A stretch of 64,000 nt of DNA from JAUVRX01 sp049664225 (GTDB taxonomy: Bacteria > Acidobacteriota > Thermoanaerobaculia > Multivoradales > JAHEKO01), in NCBI GenBank assembly GCA_049664225.1, contig JBATEX010000064.1, forward strand, positions 1 to 64,000, in the 5' to 3' direction. A program made the position numbers and the translations under genes. Under the pieces are notes generated by a model. It was given only the letters and a program-made list of their open reading frames with translations, was not told the origin of the DNA and did not search any database. This document shows positions 34,010 through 42,337 of this stretch, piece after piece. The stretch's first letter is position 1. Each line of letters begins with the position of its first letter.

Positions 34010-35191
34010 ATGCACTTGCAGCCATCTGGCCGCCCTGTGGCGGAGATCCTGGAAGACGTGCGGCAGGGAGAGAGGATTTCCGCGGCAGATGCCCATACCC
34101 TCCTCGAGGCAGGGGATCTCCTGGAACTGGGTCTGGCTGCCCACGAGGTGCGAGACCGGCTCAACGACCCTGCGGTGGCTACCTACAACATCGATCGCAA
34201 CATCAACTACACGAATGTCTGCGTGTACAAGTGCCGGTTTTGTGCCTTCTACCGACAGCCAGGCGACCCCGAGGGCTATGTGCTGCCCTTCGAGGAGATC
34301 GGCCGCAAGATCGAAGAGACTCTGGCGCTCAACGGTACGGGAATCCTGCTGCAGGGAGGTGTGCATCCCGATCTGCCGCTGAGCTTCTATGAAGACCTGC
34401 TGGGCTACATCAGCGAGAACTACCCGGCGATTCATTTGCACGCCTTCTCACCACCCGAGGTGAGGTTCGTCGCCAAGAAAGAGCGCATGAGCTTCTTCGA
34501 GGTGATCGCCCGACTCAAGAAGGCGGGCCTCCAGTCCATTCCCGGAGGCGGCGCGGAGCTCCTCTCGGACGGGGTACGGAAGGAGGTTCTGGCCTACACC
34601 AAGGTCTCGGCGGACGAGTGGATCGAGGTCATGCGACAGGCTCATGCCAACGGGCTTCGCACCTCGGCCACGATGATGTACGGCATGGGTGAACCGCTGA
34701 TAGCCCGGATCGAGCACTTTCAGCGCGTTCGGGAACTGCAGGATGAGACCGGTGGCTTCACTGCCTTCATCTCTTGGACCTTTCAGCATGACCACACCGA
34801 CATGGAAGACGTGCCGGAGACCTATGCTCACGAGTACCTCAAAACGCTGGCGGTGTCGCGTCTGTTTCTTGACAACATCCAGCACCTCCAAACCAGTTGG
34901 GTGACTCAGGGCAAGAAGATCGGGCAGCTCGGTCTGATGTTCGGCGCCGACGACATGGGCTCGATCATGATCGAAGAGAACGTCGTGTCGGCTGCCGGAA
35001 CCTCCTACCGGATGAGTCAAGACGAGATGGAGCACTTGATTGCCGCCGCCGGCTTCTCACCGCGGCAGCGCACGAACCTCTACGAGCGCTTGGTTACCCG
35101 CGAAGAGACGCTCGAGCTGGCCGAGCGCTATCGGTGCGCCCTGACACCCCAGAACCAGGACCTGGTCTCTCCACTTCCCATCGTCGGTTGA
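34010..35191 (+). CDS. mqnC: Cyclic dehypoxanthinyl futalosine synthase (radical SAM)
   Basis: 393 residues. Radical SAM cluster motif CVYKCRFCAFYR (CxxxCxxC) near residue 65. Further family segments are NINYTNVC, GVHPDLPLSFYEDL, AFSPPEV, SIPGGGAELL and MMYGMGEP. It cyclises dehypoxanthine futalosine in menaquinone synthesis. The ATG at 34010 opens MHLQPSGRPVAEIL; upstream in-frame residues overlap mqnA and are not family-like. Works with MqnA and, later, the MenG/UbiE methyltransferase encoded near 59.5 kb. Confidence 0.94.
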   Translation: MHLQPSGRPVAEILEDVRQGERISAADAHTLLEAGDLLELGLAAHEVRDRLNDPAVATYNIDRNINYTNVCVYKCRFCAFYRQPGDPEGYVLPFEEIGRKIEETLALNGTGILLQGGVHPDLPLSFYEDLLGYISENYPAIHLHAFSPPEVRFVAKKERMSFFEVIARLKKAGLQSIPGGGAELLSDGVRKEVLAYTKVSADEWIEVMRQAHANGLRTSATMMYGMGEPLIARIEHFQRVRELQDETGGFTAFISWTFQHDHTDMEDVPETYAHEYLKTLAVSRLFLDNIQHLQTSWVTQGKKIGQLGLMFGADDMGSIMIEENVVSAAGTSYRMSQDEMEHLIAAAGFSPRQRTNLYERLVTREETLELAERYRCALTPQNQDLVSPLPIVG

Positions 35192-35228
35192 CGGCCGACG
35201 GCGCGGCGAGTCAAGCCGAGTAGTCGAT

Positions 35229-35690
35229 ATGTGTCCGAACGCTCGACCCGTAGAGTCCGGAGGGCTGAAGCCCCGAGGAGTGCTGGCCGCCCTTCTGACC
35301 GGAGCGTCGGTGCTGATCTTGGTTGGATTCCTCTGGTCAGGCTCCATTGGCAGACTGGTGCAGGCACTGCTGGTGACTGCGATGCCGGTGCTGTTGATTC
35401 TTCTCGCCTGCTCGTCATCGCTTTCCCGCCTTTTGCTGGTTGCCATGGCGGCCCTGTGGTCGCTTCTCGGCGGTAGTTGGGCAGCGCTGATTTGGCTCGA
35501 TGGGGAGGGAGCTCTAACCCTGGGAGGGATTCCGCTGGTCCTTTGGATCCTCATCTTCGGCCTGGGCCTCTTGCCACTGGGACTGGTGACGTGGGCTCAT
35601 GCCGCCACTTTCGTGCCGAATGGGACTGCCTCCGAGAGGCCAGACCAAAAGGCCGAATCTGTAGATCTTCCCGCCAGCGGGAGCCGGTGA
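35229..35690 (+). CDS. Small integral membrane protein, unknown
   Basis: 153 residues with four predicted hydrophobic helices (about 17-38, 44-62, 66-87 and 99-123) and a polar C-terminal tail. No family recognised. Its stop overlaps the start of the sodium:solute symporter by one base (TGATG), so the two are coupled. It could be an accessory subunit for that symporter, as small membrane partners are known for some SSS transporters, but no sequence evidence supports this beyond position. Confidence 0.6.
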   Translation: MCPNARPVESGGLKPRGVLAALLTGASVLILVGFLWSGSIGRLVQALLVTAMPVLLILLACSSSLSRLLLVAMAALWSLLGGSWAALIWLDGEGALTLGGIPLVLWILIFGLGLLPLGLVTWAHAATFVPNGTASERPDQKAESVDLPASGSR

Positions 35691-37213
35691 TGGTGCCCAT
35701 CGTCGAGCAACCCTGGTTGACGGTGGCCTCGGCTCTATCGCTCGTTGCGGTCCTCGCGATCGGACTGTGGAGCGGCGGCCGAACTCGGACAGCGAAGGAC
35801 TTCTTCGTGGCGGGCCGCAGCGTCGGGCTCTGGGTCATAGCCATGGCAACTATGACGGCTGCCTTCAGCGGGTTCGTCTTCCTGGGTGGGCCGGGCCTCA
35901 CCTACAGAATCGGGGTCGCCTCGCTGTTCATCGTCGTGCCGGTCGGCTTCACCTCGGGTCTACTTTGCTGGGTCCTCGCCAAGAGATTGAGGCTGCTGGC
36001 CGAGGTGGAGGAGGTCTTCACCATTCCCGACGCCCTGAACAGCCGATTCAAGAGCCAGCTGACGACGGCTCTCGGCAGTGTGGCTATCCTGGCCGGTACC
36101 GTCGGATACCTCGGTGCCCAACTCTTGGCTCTCGGAATTCTCATCGAGGCAATCCTCGGCACCCGCCACTTTTGCGGTGAGTGGAGTCTCCTGGTGGCGA
36201 TGTCCATCGGCCTCGGCGTCCTGCTTTTCTACAGTGTGATTGGCGGCATGGTGGCGGGCGTCTATACGGACCTGGTTCAAGGTGCCGTGATGCTGGTGGG
36301 ATCTTTGTTGGTTTTCGGGCAGACCTTGAAGGTCGGTGGGGGTATCCGGGGCATGACAAGCTCGATCCTGGCCAGCGATGGGATGGTGAGTTTCTTCGCG
36401 CCCTTCGGCCGCGTCTCCTTCTCGGTCGCGCTCGGCTTCTTCTTCGTCTTCGGCGTCGGCGTGTTGGGTCAGCCACAGATGATCCACAAGTTCCTCATGC
36501 TGAAGCGAGTCGAACAGTTGCGGTGGCTGCCGCTCGTCCTCGGTGGATCCCAGGTCATCTGCCTTCTCATCTGGGTCGGGATCGGGCTGGCAGTGCCGGC
36601 CTTGGTTGCCGAGGGCCGGTTGGCTCCCCTCGACAACCCCGACGGCGCGACCCTGCAGTTCCTCCTGGAGTTCGTTCCTGATGCACTGGCGGGTGTGGTG
36701 ATCGCCGCTGCCCTGGCGGCCATCATGTCGACAGCCGACTCCTTTCTGAACATCGGTGCGGCCGTGCTGGTACGGGACCTGCCGCGTGTCTTCGGCAGGC
36801 CTGTTCACCGCCAGCTGGCTGCGGCTCGTATGGCGACGGTGATCTTGGCTCTGGTCGCAGCCTGGCTCGCTCTCGCCTATGGCGATCTGATCGCCTTGCT
36901 GGGAACCTTCGCCTTCGGCACCCTGGCCGCTGCTTTGGCTCCAACCCTGGCCGTGGGAATGAGCTGGTCCCGGGTCAGCCCAGCGGCCGCCTCGGCCTCG
37001 ATCGCGACCGGACTGATCGTCAACCTGGGCCTGGAGATCCTGCCTCGAGTTGCAGCCTTGCCTGAGGCCATGGCGCGTGTCGTGGGCGGATTCGCCATCC
37101 CGTCGGCCGTGGCTCTGGCCGCCTCGTTCGCCGCCCTGAGTCTGGTGACCTGGTTGGGAAGGGACAGAGCGGATGAGCTACCCGAAGCGGTCCGCCAGAT
37201 CGTGGAGTCCTGA
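35690..37213 (+). CDS. Sodium:solute symporter (SSS family)
   Basis: 507 residues, about 13 TM helices. Typical SSS segments are RTAKDFFVAGRSVGLW, MATMTAAFSGFVFLGGPG, QPQMIHKFLMLK, IAAALAAIMSTADSFLN and AALAPTLAVGM. The Na-binding Ser/Thr pair of the family lies in the MSTADS stretch. Likely cotransports a small solute (sugar, amino acid, vitamin or organic acid) with Na+. The ATG overlaps the stop of the small membrane protein before it. Substrate cannot be told. Confidence 0.88.
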   Translation: MVPIVEQPWLTVASALSLVAVLAIGLWSGGRTRTAKDFFVAGRSVGLWVIAMATMTAAFSGFVFLGGPGLTYRIGVASLFIVVPVGFTSGLLCWVLAKRLRLLAEVEEVFTIPDALNSRFKSQLTTALGSVAILAGTVGYLGAQLLALGILIEAILGTRHFCGEWSLLVAMSIGLGVLLFYSVIGGMVAGVYTDLVQGAVMLVGSLLVFGQTLKVGGGIRGMTSSILASDGMVSFFAPFGRVSFSVALGFFFVFGVGVLGQPQMIHKFLMLKRVEQLRWLPLVLGGSQVICLLIWVGIGLAVPALVAEGRLAPLDNPDGATLQFLLEFVPDALAGVVIAAALAAIMSTADSFLNIGAAVLVRDLPRVFGRPVHRQLAAARMATVILALVAAWLALAYGDLIALLGTFAFGTLAAALAPTLAVGMSWSRVSPAAASASIATGLIVNLGLEILPRVAALPEAMARVVGGFAIPSAVALAASFAALSLVTWLGRDRADELPEAVRQIVES

Positions 37214-37286
37214 GAGTGGTCGCTGTGGACGCTGGGTCGCTGGTTCTGTAGAGTTCACCGTGGACTCAAGCTCCAGAACCAGATCG

Positions 37287-38168
37287 ATGATGATTCGCTT
37301 TCTCGTCAACCCATCTTCTGGTGGCGGCAAGGGCGCACGGTCGCTGTCACGGATTCGAGAGCTGGCCGCTGCCGCGGGTAGCGAGGTGTGGTTGAGCAAG
37401 GATGTGGAGGACTTGACGCGTCTGGCCAGGCAAGCGGTGGAAGAAGGAGTGGATCGACTCGTCGTCGCGGGTGGAGACGGCACGTTCCATCACGCGGAGC
37501 AGGGTCTGGCCGGATCGCGGTGCGCCATGGGACTTGTCCCGCTCGGCCGCGGCAATGATCTGGCCCGAACGCTCGGGGTGCCCGAGACCGTCGAGGAGGC
37601 TGTCGAGTTTGCTCTGCACGGTCCGATCCACAACATCGATCTCGGGCGCGTGGATTCCTATTGTTTCGCCGGGTACTGCGGGGTCGGATTCGACAGTGAG
37701 GTGGCTGGCTATGTCCATTCCGGTAGTCGACTGTTCAAAGGGCCTCTGGCCTATCCTGTCGGTGTGGTACGCAATGTCCTCTTCTATCGAAGTCCTAAGG
37801 TCCGAGTCGAGCATGACACCGGCGTCATCGAGGGCACGCGGCTGTTCGTTTCGATCGTCAACTGCCGGCGCTTCGGAGGCGGCATGATCATCGCCCCGGA
37901 CGCCAGCCTGACCGACGGTCTGCTGGATCTGGTGGCCGTGGACGACATTTCGCGGCTGGAGCTCCTACGACTCTTCCCCAAGGTCTACAAGGGCCAGCAT
38001 GTGGGCCACCGTGCGGTCGAGATCGTGCGCACCAGGAAGGTGCAGATCTCGGTGGATCGACCGATGCGCATGTTCAGCGACGGCGAGCCCATGCTGGAGG
38101 TCGACCAGCAGGGCGTCACCGTCGAGATCTGGCCCGGGGCCCTTCGCGTTGTCGGACGTCCGGGTTGA
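37287..38168 (+). CDS. Diacylglycerol/lipid kinase family protein
   Basis: 293 residues, the DgkB/YegS/LCB5 fold. Nucleotide-binding NPSSGGGKG near the N-terminus, catalytic-domain GGDGTFHHAEQGL, and LGRGNDLARTLGVP are diagnostic; a C-terminal beta domain carries FGGGMIIAPDASLTDGLLDLV and the HGEPM-like SDGEPML. It phosphorylates a diacylglycerol or a similar lipid. Two ATGs in tandem (37287, 37290) are possible starts. Convergent with the ALDH7-type gene. Confidence 0.88.
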   Translation: MMIRFLVNPSSGGGKGARSLSRIRELAAAAGSEVWLSKDVEDLTRLARQAVEEGVDRLVVAGGDGTFHHAEQGLAGSRCAMGLVPLGRGNDLARTLGVPETVEEAVEFALHGPIHNIDLGRVDSYCFAGYCGVGFDSEVAGYVHSGSRLFKGPLAYPVGVVRNVLFYRSPKVRVEHDTGVIEGTRLFVSIVNCRRFGGGMIIAPDASLTDGLLDLVAVDDISRLELLRLFPKVYKGQHVGHRAVEIVRTRKVQISVDRPMRMFSDGEPMLEVDQQGVTVEIWPGALRVVGRPG

Positions 38169-38192
38169 CCGAGTCGAGAGCTACCCGACGTC
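38155..38192. terminator. Imperfect palindrome across the convergent stop codons
   Basis: GACGTCCGGGT (38155-38165) pairs with ACCCGACGTC (38183-38192) with one bulged C and a 17-nt loop that contains the lipid-kinase stop; the stem includes the stop of the ALDH gene. Same layout as the palindrome at 9426-9446. No U-run. Confidence 0.4.
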
Positions 38193-39725
38193 GAATTCCA
38201 CTCCCTGCGCCAGGGGCAGCTCGCGCCCGTAGTTGATCGTGCAGGTCTGGCGCCGCATGTAGGTCTTCCAGGAGTCGGAGCCGGCCTCGCGGCCGCCGCC
38301 CGTGTCCTTCTCGCCGCCGAAAGCTCCACCGATCTCCGCTCCCGAAGTCCCGATGTTGACGTTGGCGATGCCGCAATCGCTGCCGACCGGCGACAGGAAC
38401 TGCTCTGCGGAGAGCAGATTCGTCGTAAAGATGGCCGAAGACAGTCCCTGCGGAACACTGTTGTGGGTGGCGATGGCCTCGTCCAGGTCCTCGAACTCGA
38501 AGAGGTACAAGATGGGTGCAAAGGTCTCCTCGCAGGTGATCGGCATGTCGCCGGTCGCCTCGACGAGGGTCGGCTCGACGAAGAACCCCGGACCTTCCAG
38601 CACACCGCCGCCGCAGAGAACCTTGGCGCCCTGCTGCTTTGCGGTCTCCAGAGCCACCACCATGTCATCGACCGCTTGCTTGTCGACCAGAGGGCCCATC
38701 AGGGTGCCGGGGTCCATCGGATCTCCGATGGAGATCGACTTGAAGGCCTGCACCAGGCGCTGTTTCATCTCTCCAGCAATCCCCTTTTGCAGGAAGAGTC
38801 GCCTGTTGGTGGTGCAGCGCTGGCCAGCAGTGCCGACAGCCGCGAACAGCACGGCCCTCAGTGCCATGTCCAGATCGGCATCGTCCGTGACAATGATGCC
38901 GTTGTTGCCGCCCAGCTCGAGGAGGCTGCGGCCCAGGCGCTGTGCTACGACCTGTCCCACGCCTCGTCCCATGCTCACCGATCCAGTAGCAGAGATCAGG
39001 GGTATCCGAGCGTCGGCCACCAGGTGCTGACCGACCTGCTTGCGGTCACCGATCACCAGATTGAAGATGGGCGGTGCGTCGTTGGCCTCGAGCACCGCCT
39101 GCGCGATCTTGCTGACCGCCAGTCCGCAAAGAGGGGTTTTGGAAGAGGGCTTCCAGATCATGGAGTCTCCGCAGACCGCGGCAACGGTTGCGTTCCAGGC
39201 CCAGACAGCGACTGGGAAATTGAAAGCCGTGACGATCCCGACCGGCCCCAGGGGGTGCCACTGTTCGTACATCCGATGCTCGTCGCGTTCGGAGTGCATG
39301 GAGAGTCCATAGAGTTGACGGGACATGCCCACCGCCAGATCGACCATGTCGATCATCTCCTGGACCTCGCCCAGACCTTCACTCAGGATCTTCCCCATCT
39401 CCAGCGTGACCAGGCGACCGAGGGCGTCCTTGTTCTGGCGCAGGGCGTCGCCGAGTTGACGAACCACCTCTCCGCGCTTGGGTGCGGGCCACGTTCGCCA
39501 TTGTTGAAAGGCTTCTGCCGAGGCTGCGGCAACCGTCTCATAGTCATCGGCGGTGGCCGATCGGATGGTCGCCAGGACCTCGCCGGTGGTCGGGTTGACG
39601 GACTCCAGGGGTGAGCCTTGCGTGTCCAACCACCGACCACAAAAGGCACCGGAGTTGTCCTCGTCGATACCCAGACTTTTCAGGAGCTCTGAAACTGACG
39701 TTCCGGACGCTGTGGTCATCGTCAT
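38181..39725 (-). CDS. Aldehyde dehydrogenase, ALDH7/aminoadipate-semialdehyde type
   Basis: 514 residues. The catalytic Cys sits in AAVGTAGQRCTTNRR and the general-base Glu in LLELGGNNGIIV, the ALDH7 (antiquitin/AmaB) forms. NAD-binding segments (VTAFNFPVAVWAWN, WKPSSKTPL) are intact. The probable reaction is oxidation of aminoadipate semialdehyde in lysine breakdown, or a related aldehyde. The first ATG at 39725 (MTMTTAS) has AGGGAG only 2 nt away; the next ATG at 39719 has better spacing and is a plausible start. The upstream region carries copy 2 of the module shared with the PhoB-like gene. Confidence 0.88.
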   Translation of the reverse strand: MTMTTASGTSVSELLKSLGIDEDNSGAFCGRWLDTQGSPLESVNPTTGEVLATIRSATADDYETVAAASAEAFQQWRTWPAPKRGEVVRQLGDALRQNKDALGRLVTLEMGKILSEGLGEVQEMIDMVDLAVGMSRQLYGLSMHSERDEHRMYEQWHPLGPVGIVTAFNFPVAVWAWNATVAAVCGDSMIWKPSSKTPLCGLAVSKIAQAVLEANDAPPIFNLVIGDRKQVGQHLVADARIPLISATGSVSMGRGVGQVVAQRLGRSLLELGGNNGIIVTDDADLDMALRAVLFAAVGTAGQRCTTNRRLFLQKGIAGEMKQRLVQAFKSISIGDPMDPGTLMGPLVDKQAVDDMVVALETAKQQGAKVLCGGGVLEGPGFFVEPTLVEATGDMPITCEETFAPILYLFEFEDLDEAIATHNSVPQGLSSAIFTTNLLSAEQFLSPVGSDCGIANVNIGTSGAEIGGAFGGEKDTGGGREAGSDSWKTYMRRQTCTINYGRELPLAQGVEFDVG

Positions 39726-39748
39726 TCTCCCTGGCTCAAGGGCGTGAT

Positions 39749-39944
39749 TTCTCCACAGGAGGTGTGGAAATTTCTGCGGAAAAGAACCACTGCCCGAGCC
39801 TTAGGTTGTGTAGGTACAACACTTTGAACCGTTTTGCACAGTTCCTTGTGCAATTTATGTAAACTCTTTGTTATCTGATAGTTACGAATCGCGGAGAATC
39901 GCTTGCGACGGGCTGGAATGCCGTATCTCTTTGATTTTCCGCAG
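39749..39944 (-). promoter_or_regulatory. Shared upstream module, copy 2 (before ALDH7-type gene)
   Basis: The 412-bp gap 39726-40137 has no gene and is AT-richer than its surroundings. It holds TTCTCCACAGGAG (39749-39761), TGTGGAAA and CTGCGGAAAAG (39762-39784), an inverted pair TTGCACA/TGTGCAA (39835-39853), an AT-rich block (39846-39871: TTGTGCA, TGTAA, CTTTGT) and TTTTCCGCAG (39935-39944). Compared with copy 1 the first 37 nt match at 28 positions and the AT-rich block at 21 of 26. The distance from first block to AT-rich block is 97 nt in both. The rest of the gap (39945-40137) shows nothing recognisable. Confidence 0.55.
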
Positions 39945-40137
39945 CTTACGAACTTTGCCCTGTTTTCGCCGCAGCCTGCTCGCCGGAAGTCGGACAATCC
40001 CTGGCAGTGTCAAACCAAAGAGCAGGCGCGTCGTATCTCGATTTTCAGCCGGGCGGTCAGGCAATGGTGGGACGGATGGTCCTCAGGTCTCTCCAATACC
40101 CCTCGGCTGGAGAATGTAGCACCCGTTCGCGAGGGGG

Positions 40138-41280
40138 TCAATCGAAGCGACTGGGGTTTTGCTGGGAGCGCTGCACGAGTTCGGCCGAGACCGCTGTTCG
40201 GTTACGCCCGGTCTCCTTGGCAACGTACATCGCGGCGTCGGACAGACGCAGAAGCGTGCTCTTGCATCGGTCGGTAGACTGTTCCGAGTTGGCATGCCGA
40301 TTCAATGAGGCGACACCGATGGAGCAGGTCTGACCGGTCAAGCGCAGGACATCCGGCTGTACTTCACCGGGCTTTTCGCAAAACGTCGTACCGACCACCG
40401 CTTGACGAATCTCCTCGGCCAGGTCGATCGCCTGTTCGAGATCGAGACCGGGCGCAGCGATGACGAATTCGTCGCCGCCATAGCGTGCCGCGAGAGCGCC
40501 GACTCGCTGGCTCATCCCTTGTAGCAGTTGACCCACCTCACGTAGGACCTGACTGCCGGCCAGATGGCCATGACTGTCGTTGACGCGTTTGAAGTAGTCC
40601 AGGTCGATGAAGAGAAGTGTCAGATCGATTTCCTTTTGCCGGCAGTCTTCGATCGCCCTGCTGAGAGCGATGTGGAGATAGCGGTCGTTGTAGAGGCCGG
40701 TGAGATTGTCTCGCTTGGCGATCTCCTGCGCCAGCCGGCCGTCGAGAACGTTCTGGATGGAGACCGAGATGTAGCCCGCAAAGATCTCCAGCAGGTTGAC
40801 GTCCTGCTGACTGTAGTCACCGGCCTCGCGGCGGTTGATGAGCTCGAGAACGCCGCAAACCTCCTGCTCGATGCGAATGGGGATGGCCACCAGCGAGTCC
40901 GGGCGATAGTCATTCGCATCGGCGAAGTCTCGATTGAAGAACTCATCCTCCTGCAGCTCTACGGCGCGATACGACTGGCCGGTGATGTAGACGTGGCCTC
41001 CGACTCCCTGGTCGGCAGCGACAGTTTGTCCGACGAGCCTGTCGGCCTTCTCACCGAAGGTGGCGATGAAGGTAAGGCTGTTCCGATGCCTTTCTGGCAG
41101 CTTCTTCTTCGGGTTGTCGAGCAGGATGGACCCGGCTTCCGAGGGGACGAACTCGTTTGCTTTGCGCAGGATCGCCACCAAGACCTCGGAGAGGTTCATC
41201 TCGAGAAAGATCGGACTCGCCCGCCGACGCTCCAGGAAGCGCTCCAATCTCGGTAGCTCGAGACAGTGGAACTCAGTCAT
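40138..41280 (-). CDS. GAF-GGDEF diguanylate cyclase
   Basis: 380 residues: a GAF domain (about 25-185, with GSILLDNPKKK, DQGVGGHVYITG, SLVAIPIR, LELINRREAGDYS) and a GGDEF domain whose active site is intact (RYGGDEFVIAAPG). It would make cyclic di-GMP in the cytoplasm in response to a GAF ligand or redox signal. No RxxD inhibitory site is seen at the usual place before GGDEF, so product feedback may be absent. No TM segment. Divergent from rsmA; ATG at 41280. Confidence 0.88.
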   Translation of the reverse strand: MTEFHCLELPRLERFLERRRASPIFLEMNLSEVLVAILRKANEFVPSEAGSILLDNPKKKLPERHRNSLTFIATFGEKADRLVGQTVAADQGVGGHVYITGQSYRAVELQEDEFFNRDFADANDYRPDSLVAIPIRIEQEVCGVLELINRREAGDYSQQDVNLLEIFAGYISVSIQNVLDGRLAQEIAKRDNLTGLYNDRYLHIALSRAIEDCRQKEIDLTLLFIDLDYFKRVNDSHGHLAGSQVLREVGQLLQGMSQRVGALAARYGGDEFVIAAPGLDLEQAIDLAEEIRQAVVGTTFCEKPGEVQPDVLRLTGQTCSIGVASLNRHANSEQSTDRCKSTLLRLSDAAMYVAKETGRNRTAVSAELVQRSQQNPSRFD

Positions 41281-41468
41281 TCACCCGTCCTCATACGCCA
41301 AGACCTCGAAACCATAGCAGAAGGCCGGCAGCCCGAGAATCGAGAACTCCACAGTGCCAGACAGCTATCCGGGTATCGACATCGGGGCTGGAGCCGCGAC
41401 GATCCAGGGTTACAGTCCTGTGGCAAGATGAAGGCCACTCCTTTGGTAAGGGGCTGAGAGAGGTTCCG

Positions 41469-42275
41469 ATGTCGCGACCACAGCTCAAGAAACGACTCGG
41501 ACAGCATCATCTCCGACAGGGCTCCCTGTGCCAGCCTCTCATCGACTTCCTCGAGCCAGCCGGCTCGAAGGTGGTAGAGATCGGTCTCGGCGGCGGGGTC
41601 CTGACCGCCGAATTGCTCGAGGCACAAGCCACAGTCGTCGCCTGGGAGGTCGACTACGAATGGGCTTTCTCCGTTCGGCAAAATCCTGTACTCCAGGCTG
41701 CAGCCGTGGTCGTCGGTGACGCCCTGGCTATTCCCTGGCAGCTCTTGCCTCCAGGAACCCTGGTAGCTGGAAATCTTCCTTACCAGGTCAGTACCGCTCT
41801 GATCGGCCGGCTGCTGCCTCACTGGCAGGTCATTCCCAAAGCCTGCTTCCTGGTGCAATGGGAGGTGGCAGACCGCCTCCGGGCCACCCCCGGTGATGGA
41901 GACTACGGCGCGCTGAGTATCTTGACTGCAGCGCGAGCCGAGGTTGCGGTGCTGTCGCGGGTGGCTCGCGGAGCGTTCCATCCCCCGCCCAAGGTCGACG
42001 GCGCCTTCGTTGGGCTGACCCTTGGGAAACCGCCCCTGCCAGAGGCCGAGATGGGGGCCTTCACCGATATGGTTCGCCTGGCCTTCGCCCAACGGCGGAA
42101 GATGCTCCGCAACAGTCTGGCCGCGAGATGGGGGCGCACGGCGGCCTCGCGGGCCATCGAGAGCGTGGGTCTGGACTCCAGATCCCGTGCCGAGGAGCTT
42201 TCCCTGGGCGATTTCCTGGCCCTGCACGAAGCCCTGCGGAGAGGATCCGGGGATCTCATCCCCGGTGGAGGCTAA
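41469..42275 (+). CDS. rsmA: 16S rRNA A1518/A1519 dimethyltransferase
   Basis: 268 residues. SAM-binding VVEIGLGGGVLTAELLE, catalytic NLPYQVSTALIG (NLPY motif) and C-terminal FHPPPKVDGAFVGL are typical of KsgA. The N-terminal QNFL-like motif reads GQHHL instead of the usual GQNFL/GQHFL. ATG at 41469 with GAGAGAGG about 6 nt upstream. It is followed by ftsK. Divergent from the GGDEF gene. Confidence 0.9.
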   Translation: MSRPQLKKRLGQHHLRQGSLCQPLIDFLEPAGSKVVEIGLGGGVLTAELLEAQATVVAWEVDYEWAFSVRQNPVLQAAAVVVGDALAIPWQLLPPGTLVAGNLPYQVSTALIGRLLPHWQVIPKACFLVQWEVADRLRATPGDGDYGALSILTAARAEVAVLSRVARGAFHPPPKVDGAFVGLTLGKPPLPEAEMGAFTDMVRLAFAQRRKMLRNSLAARWGRTAASRAIESVGLDSRSRAEELSLGDFLALHEALRRGSGDLIPGGG

Positions 42276-42337
42276 AGACCTCGCAGTGCTAGACTTGCAA
42301 CCTTCTGGAGGGGATCCGGCTGACCAAATCCAAGAAG

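Noticed and set aside
38463..39614. 383-codon frame opposite the ALDH gene.
   Set aside because: Shadow of the ALDH coding sequence; amino-acid composition is that of an antisense frame.
39726..40137. Possible chromosomal origin because of DnaA-box-like sites and AT-rich DNA.
   Set aside because: No dnaA, dnaN, recF, gidA or similar marker genes nearby, and the same module occurs upstream of the PhoB-like gene. Kept only as a regulatory module.
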